NCBI RefSeq assembly: GCF_030253575.1
Contig: NC_080559.1
Span: 4,176,501 to 4,240,500, forward strand
Direction: 5' to 3'
Length of the DNA: 64,000 nucleotides
Origin: Rhododendron vialii
Lineage: Eukaryota > Streptophyta > Magnoliopsida > Ericales > Ericaceae
Shown: in pieces, positions 58,819 to 64,000 of the stretch
How positions within the stretch are numbered: the stretch's first letter is position 1
How the letters are laid out: every line of letters starts with the position of its first letter
Translations under genes and position numbers: made by a program
The notes under the pieces: model-generated
Database searches by the model: none
What the model was told of the DNA's origin: nothing
Seen by the model: only the letters and a program-made list of their open reading frames with translations

Positions 58819-61800
58819 TCAATGGAAGCATTTTGACAAGGCAGGTAGAGAAGGTACCTTCATATGATAACTCTGTTGGATACAACTGTCAGGGACATGC
58901 GCAATCTTAGGCCAATCCTCTCCTATCCCTTCTTCACATCTTCTACTCAAGTGGAAGCAGTCCACAATACGCAAACGCCGTAGTGCAGCAAGACGTTGCA
59001 TCCCTTGTGGTAGCGACATACGATTATGACAATGGCGGATTTCAAGTACTTGAAGTGATCCGAGATTCGGGAGGACGGACTCTGATAAGGTTGTCAAATT
59101 CTTACAAAACGAGAGATGTAAGTGATTCAGTGTATCAGCAGAATCATTAAGCCCCTTGGGCAAACTCACCAACTTAGGGAGACCATTTAGTACTAACTTC
59201 TTCAGGCTTTTCAGCCCTTTCAAATCGTACTCTTCCGAGAGTTCAAGATTTTGACAGTAACGAATTTCTAAATGCTTGAGAGACGTGAGGTGTTTAACGC
59301 CAGACAGCAAAGAAGTCAGTTTTGGACAGCCCCATATGACCAATTCCCGGAGGCAAGTGAGGTTTTGTATACCATCACCCAAAGACCTCAATTCACCGTT
59401 AACAAGCAGTAGAAATATCCGAAGAGAAGTTAATCCACCAATCCCTTTCTCTGGTAAACATGTCAAGTTAGATGATAAGCACAAGAACCGAAGGTTAATT
59501 AGGTTGCCAAAATCTTCAGGCAGTTGATCAAGTGTTGATCCGTAGAGATCCAAATACTGCAAGTTTAATAGCTTGCAAAGAGATCTAGGGAGTTTTTCAA
59601 CGTCAGAACAAGTGAGGTACCTTAAATGGTCCAAATTTCCTATCTCCTTGGGCAAGACATGTATATCCCTATTTCTAGGGTAGAAGTTTAAACCTCTATG
59701 ACCGAAGTTCAACACTCGTAAGCATCTAAAACCTGGAATTGCTTCTTCGACAGATGATCCAAAATTGGGCCCTGTCTCACTTGGTAAAAACATGGTCCGC
59801 AACTTCTTTGCTTTGATCAAATGTTTTGGGAATTCGGTATATAGACTCGAATCAAATGACACATGCCGAACCCTCTCAGGAATTACCACAATATTTTCCC
59901 CTTTCACAGTCAATCGTTCATTACCAGCCACATATTGTGCAAGATCGTGAACAAGATCATGCATTTTATAGCGATCGTGAGCAAGATCACTGTCAGGTTG
60001 AAGAAAGGACCTTCTTGCCAGCTCTTCTATGTACTCTTCACCTATATCTTCTAATTCTTCATCCTTGTCTGAGGACTGTATGAATCCATGGGCCATCCAA
60101 CCATATATTAACTCTTGTTTGAAAATTATCTGATCTTTCACAAATAACGAACAATAGGCAAAGCATTGTTTTAAGTACGAGGGCATTTGGTCATAACTCA
60201 ACCTGAGAATCGGTAGGATATCATTCTCATTTTTTACAAGAGACCAAATCTCATTGTTCCTCACAAAAAACCAATCACGATCATTTGTTTTCATGAACAA
60301 CATCGCTCCTAAGGTTCTTGCTGCAAGAGGTACACCTCCACATAGGCCTGTCAATGGACCGGATCCGATCCGGATCCGATCCGAAAAATCCGATCCGGAT
60401 CCGGATCCGAATCCGATAACATCGATCCGATAATCCGATAATCCGGATCCGGTAATTCAATACGGATCCGGGTCGGATCCGGATCGGATCGGATTAAATC
60501 CGTTATCAATCCGAATCCGAACTTTATTTTTTTTTAAAATTTTAATTTTTTTTAAAAAAATAGTAAAATTTTTATTTTGAAAAAAAAAATGTTTAAGAAG
60601 TTGTATTTTTATTTTTATTTTTTATTTTAAATTTTTTAAATTTTTTTTCCGAAAATAATTTTTTTTTGAAAAAAAAAATTGTATTTTTTTGAAAAAAATA
60701 TTTTTTTTTGGCTAAAATTTTTGAAGTAAAAAAAGTTTCCGGATCGGATTCGGATTTTCGGATCGGATCCGGATTTTTCGGATTCGGATCCGGATTTTCA
60801 CTATCGGATTTGAGTCTTATCGGATCCGGATCGGATTGTGTCTTATCGGATTCGGATCCGGATCCGGATCTGTCGGATCCGGATCGGATCCGGCCCATTG
60901 ACAGGCCTACCTCCACACTTCTTCACTATTTCTCTACCAATGTTAACTAGGTTCTGATGCTTATTCTCTTCTCCTTCTTCAAATGCCCATTTCACCAATA
61001 TACGTAAACAATCTTCATCTGAAAGACCTTCCAGCTCATATGGTTCCATGGTGCGGACAATTGAAGCAACCATTTTACTCCGCGTGGTTACCAGAATTCT
61101 GCTCCCACTCGCTCCCACAGCAAACAAATCTTGCAATTTTTTCCATTGTACGCGGTTCTCATTCCATACATCATCCAGAACGAGGAAAAACTTGTTGTCA
61201 CTTAACACTCGCCGAACACGAATTTGTAAATGCTCAATTCCTTCATTGTTGCAGCCATTGTCCCCTACCACTTCCAACAGTTTAATCAAGATTCTTTTCA
61301 TATCAAAATCATCAGAGACACAAACCCACATTTTTGTGCTAAAATGGTTTTGAATCCTATCATCGTTGTAAACCAGTTGTGCAAGTGTGGTTTTTCCTAG
61401 ACCCCCCATTCCCACTATGGGAATGATGTGAAAATTGTTATCATCACTAGAGGACAATAACAATTTTATTAAAGCTTCTTTGTCAGTATCTCTTCCGGTA
61501 ACCTCCGGAATATGCACAAGGGAGGAGGTATCATCCCTTCTTTTGATCTCAATTGGCCTTTCTGCTACTTTCACAACAAACTTAAAATCTCGCATCTCCG
61601 CAACAATCTCATCAAGCCTCTCGGCGATATCCTTAATGTTTCGACCCAAAACATAATGAAATGCCAGTGTATTTGAGCTTGTGAAGAAATAGCATACCTC
61701 TCTCACCATGCTCTTGTGAGTTTTCATTTGCCTTCTCAAAGTCTCGGTTGCGACTTCATCCAACAAGTCATCAGCATCGTAAAATACAAGTTTAAGCCTT

Positions 61801-62000
61801 TGTAGCCAGCCCTTTACAGCTGGGTTTCTCATCTGCTCCTCTTCTGCACTCAGAAGAACATTTCTGATGGTGGAGATCTTGTTCTCCAGCTTCCTCAGCT
61901 CCTTTTTTACTCCCCACGCTAATCCAACCTGTTGGAGGGCAGTTGACCCCAATTTCAACAAGATCTCTTTGGCAAGGTTGAATAGAACTACTTCTGCCAT
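58819..62000 (-). pseudogene. CC-NB-ARC-LRR immune receptor (NLR2), interrupted by a hAT element
   Basis: Paralog of NLR1 on the other strand. Omitting the 567-bp element and one 8-bp duplication leaves an open frame of 868 codons. Coiled coil about 1-195 (start MAEVVLFNLAKEILLKLG; DADDLLDEVATE), P-loop VGMGGLGKTT (about 199-208), kinase-2 LVLDDVWNEN (about 277), GSRILVTTRSKM, then VKKCGG where the insertion occurs (codon about 364), resuming VPLAARTLGAM. These are followed by CFAYCSLF, MHDLVHDLAQYVAG (about 488) and leucine-rich repeats to the end. As it stands, translation enters the element and stops at 60843 after 385 codons, losing the end of NB-ARC and the whole LRR. The same alternatives apply as for NLR1: excision or splicing of the element. 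Confidence 0.9.
60343..60909. mobile_element. 567-bp non-autonomous hAT element, copy 2 (in NLR2)
   Basis: Same termini (taggcctgtcaatgg, ccattgacaggccta), same length and, by eye, same internal sequence as copy 1, and in the same orientation relative to the window. The target duplication is different: cctccaca (60335-60342 and 60910-60917). That shows an independent insertion and not a shared ancestral one. Confidence 0.95.
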
Positions 62001-62980
62001 ACCTTACTTAGCTGGATATTGGCGTGGAAGTTAATTGGCTGCAAGAGAAAATTGGTTAATTGAAAATAAGAGAATGATCTGGTTGTTTGGTAGATAAGAA
62101 TCGGCATATGCTTTCAAAATGAATATATGAATTGGGAAAGTTGAAGGAAACTGACTTGGTCAACTTTGCATAGGTTTTCACCAGGTAAAATCTTTGGCTG
62201 TGAATACGATGCATAGTCAATGTAGAGGAATATTCAATTGCGCTGGCCCAACGGCAAGGGGAAAAAAAAAAAAAAACCAAAATACCCTTGTGTAGAAGCA
62301 ACTTGCTTGGGGAAAATTCCAGATACTTGTATCGTTTTGACCAATTCTGTATATGCAACTTGCTTGGGGAAAATCCCAGATACTTTGTATCGTTTTGACC
62401 AATTCGTAATAAGTTAAGTGGCAAGACTCAAATTAGTTCCAACACCTTTCGCAAGACAAATTGAGACCCACAATTTGTGCAATTTTCTGTATTAGTAGAA
62501 TTTTTTTTTTCTTTTTCTTTTTGGTAATGCAGCATGTCCCTGATCAACTTCCGCATACCTCTAACTAATCCCTAAGGCCCTTTTTATAATCGTTTCACAA
62601 GCTTACGTATGGGGGTAAGGCGGCCCCAATAATTGCCGACACGAGGAATCTAACCTGAGACCTTAAGAGGAAATAAACTCTTAAGTCAAAGGACAAGACC
62701 ACCGGGCCAAACCTTGGGGTAGAACTGTTAGTAGTATTTTTTGAAACTTCAGTTTGTTTCCAATTCTGTGCCATGAAAAAATTCCAAGAATTAGCATGTG
62801 GATTTCCAGTCAGGTTCTGAATTCTCCTAACAATTTCAAGAAACGTGAAATCACATGAATCCATGACATGAGGCATACTATGGAGTATGGATATTGGAAA
62901 ACTATTTTCCAAAAAAAAAGAAAGAAGAAGAGAGTTTTCCATGTAGAATTCCCACAATGAAATCAACATATTAGCCACCA
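62001..62980. other. Promoter region of NLR2
   Basis: Includes a 57-bp tandem duplication at 62298-62405 (unit starting gcaacttgcttggggaaaat and including gtatcgttttgaccaattc). No gene recognised. Confidence 0.55.
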
Positions 62981-62989
62981 CATGATGAG

Positions 62990-63580
62990 CTGCACTATTG
63001 GAGATTCTCATAGCAGAACTGAAAGTACAGGTAATGCAGGACCTGAAACCACGTTGTTCGACCTTGTATATGTCGAATAATCGCTGCAACTTTTAGCGAA
63101 GTTATCATCTGGTTGTTAATGATGTTCACCACTTGCTTCGAGTCACCATCATGAACCACCGAAGACTGTCCCAGTTCTTGGCCCAGATTTATACACTCCC
63201 TTGCTACATAAAGCTTTTCAGATATTACCAGATTTTGCGGCAATAAACCTTCCTCCAGAGTCCAGAGTCCACAACAACAATGCCATACCCACCCGACTGC
63301 TGTGTTTGTTGAAAACTCAATCAAAATTGAGATTGGACTGAGCCTTCCAACAGCCTTGTCCACACGATTCAATCTCCCACTGCTGCTGCTCCAAAATTTG
63401 GCCGTTCCAACTGCAAATCATAGTCAGCTTGCCAGTATTCATCAATGTCGCGGTCAGCCAGTTGCCACCCAAACAGGGAAGACGCATGCAACCCGTAAAA
63501 TGCACCTTGTTACGGCTTTTCCATAGGCCAATGCCTCCTTCATCCCATTGTGACTTGAATGTGCCCATGAAGCACATGAC
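62990..63580 (-). pseudogene. RNase H-like (RVT_3) fragment of a LINE-type element
   Basis: Minus-strand pieces in two frames read GLWKSRNKVHFTG (the linker typical of plant LINE-derived proteins), then AVGWVW, LEEGLLPQNLVISEKLYVAR and VVHDGDSKQVVNIINN. The latter is the RNase H-like domain found at the C-terminus of these proteins. Frames are shifted relative to each other and no reverse transcriptase is seen upstream within the window, so it is a decayed fragment. Confidence 0.6.
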
Positions 63581-64000
63581 TCAGATCACATTGATTGAAT
63601 GATCGATACTGATGACTGCTGCCTGCCAGCACACTGTAAAGAGGACAACTCCCAAACACGTGTTAGGGGAATCTGGATGAGCCACGCACAAAAGACACCT
63701 CTTAAGTCTTATTCACATCCATCTTCCTTTTCTTCAAGACCATTTTCCCATTTGCCAATGTAACGATGTTATCAACGACCATCTTCTTAGTCTTATCCAC
63801 TTCTTCTGAAGTCTTAAGGCTCATCCACGGCCATCTTGTCACCCACAGGAATAACACATTCCCCATTAACCAATACAACGATATCACCAATCCAATTAAT
63901 TAACCAGAGATATACAGGTTTCAACCTTACAAAAAATAAACATGATATAAGAATGAACAGAATTATGTTGTGAAGGTAAATACGCAGTGGTGAAAGAATA
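63581..64000. other. Window end, no gene recognised
   Basis: Short frames without recognisable domains. A partially repeated phrase (cattttcccatttgccaatg, cattccccattaaccaatac) is visible. Confidence 0.4.

Overview
This is a nuclear genomic window from a eudicot plant. Genes have GT-AG introns, the protein families are plant-specific (RNA polymerase V subunit 5, plant augmin subunit 1, SEC15, CC-NB-ARC-LRR immune receptors), and the spaces between genes are AT-rich and full of small transposons and GA/CT microsatellites. Nothing in the sequence fixes the genus.

Left part (1-15.5 kb). A SAM-dependent methyltransferase gene occurs three times: a 3' end at the window edge (2-49, +), a frameshifted copy (1479-2719, -) and an intact two-exon copy (5134-6472, +). 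The intact copy lies tail-to-tail with a six-exon AUGMIN subunit 1 gene (6873-10337, -). A scrap of AUG1's last exon at 476-530 shows that the methyltransferase-AUG1 block was copied together. At 12.3-14.3 kb lies a decayed duplicate of the 3' half of the Pol V subunit gene found at 23-28 kb, followed by a small plastid atpB-like fragment.

Middle (17-33 kb). SEC15 (17099-19474, -, one coding exon), the intact four-exon NRPE5 gene (23353-28202, -, with a dead LINE in intron 2) and a glutaredoxin-domain gene (31759-32952, -).

Right part (33-64 kb). Two paralogous CC-NB-ARC-LRR genes (36247-39365, + and 58819-62000, -) face each other about 20 kb apart. Each is interrupted in its NB-ARC region by a copy of the same 567-bp non-autonomous hAT-type element. 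The two copies look identical by eye and each has its own clean 8-bp target duplication (attcccat; cctccaca). Removing the element plus one duplication would leave both receptor frames open, so the insertions look recent. Between the receptors lies a transposon graveyard: a SINE split by a MITE, a solo LTR with a cctat duplication, a Tat/Ogre-like LTR with another solo LTR nested in it (ataaa duplication), and a possible CACTA-type element of about 8.4 kb. That candidate carries exon remnants of a PP2A-type phosphatase, a ribosomal protein eS17 fragment and a 2-kb interrupted palindrome.

The coding genes are ordinary housekeeping and immunity genes and do not form one pathway. The most notable signals are the paired hAT insertions in two receptors, the broken duplicate of the Pol V subunit, and the nested elements whose target duplications can be read directly. 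Coordinates of spliced genes come from manual splice-site reading and agree with reading phase; homology calls rest on recognised family motifs, not on a search.
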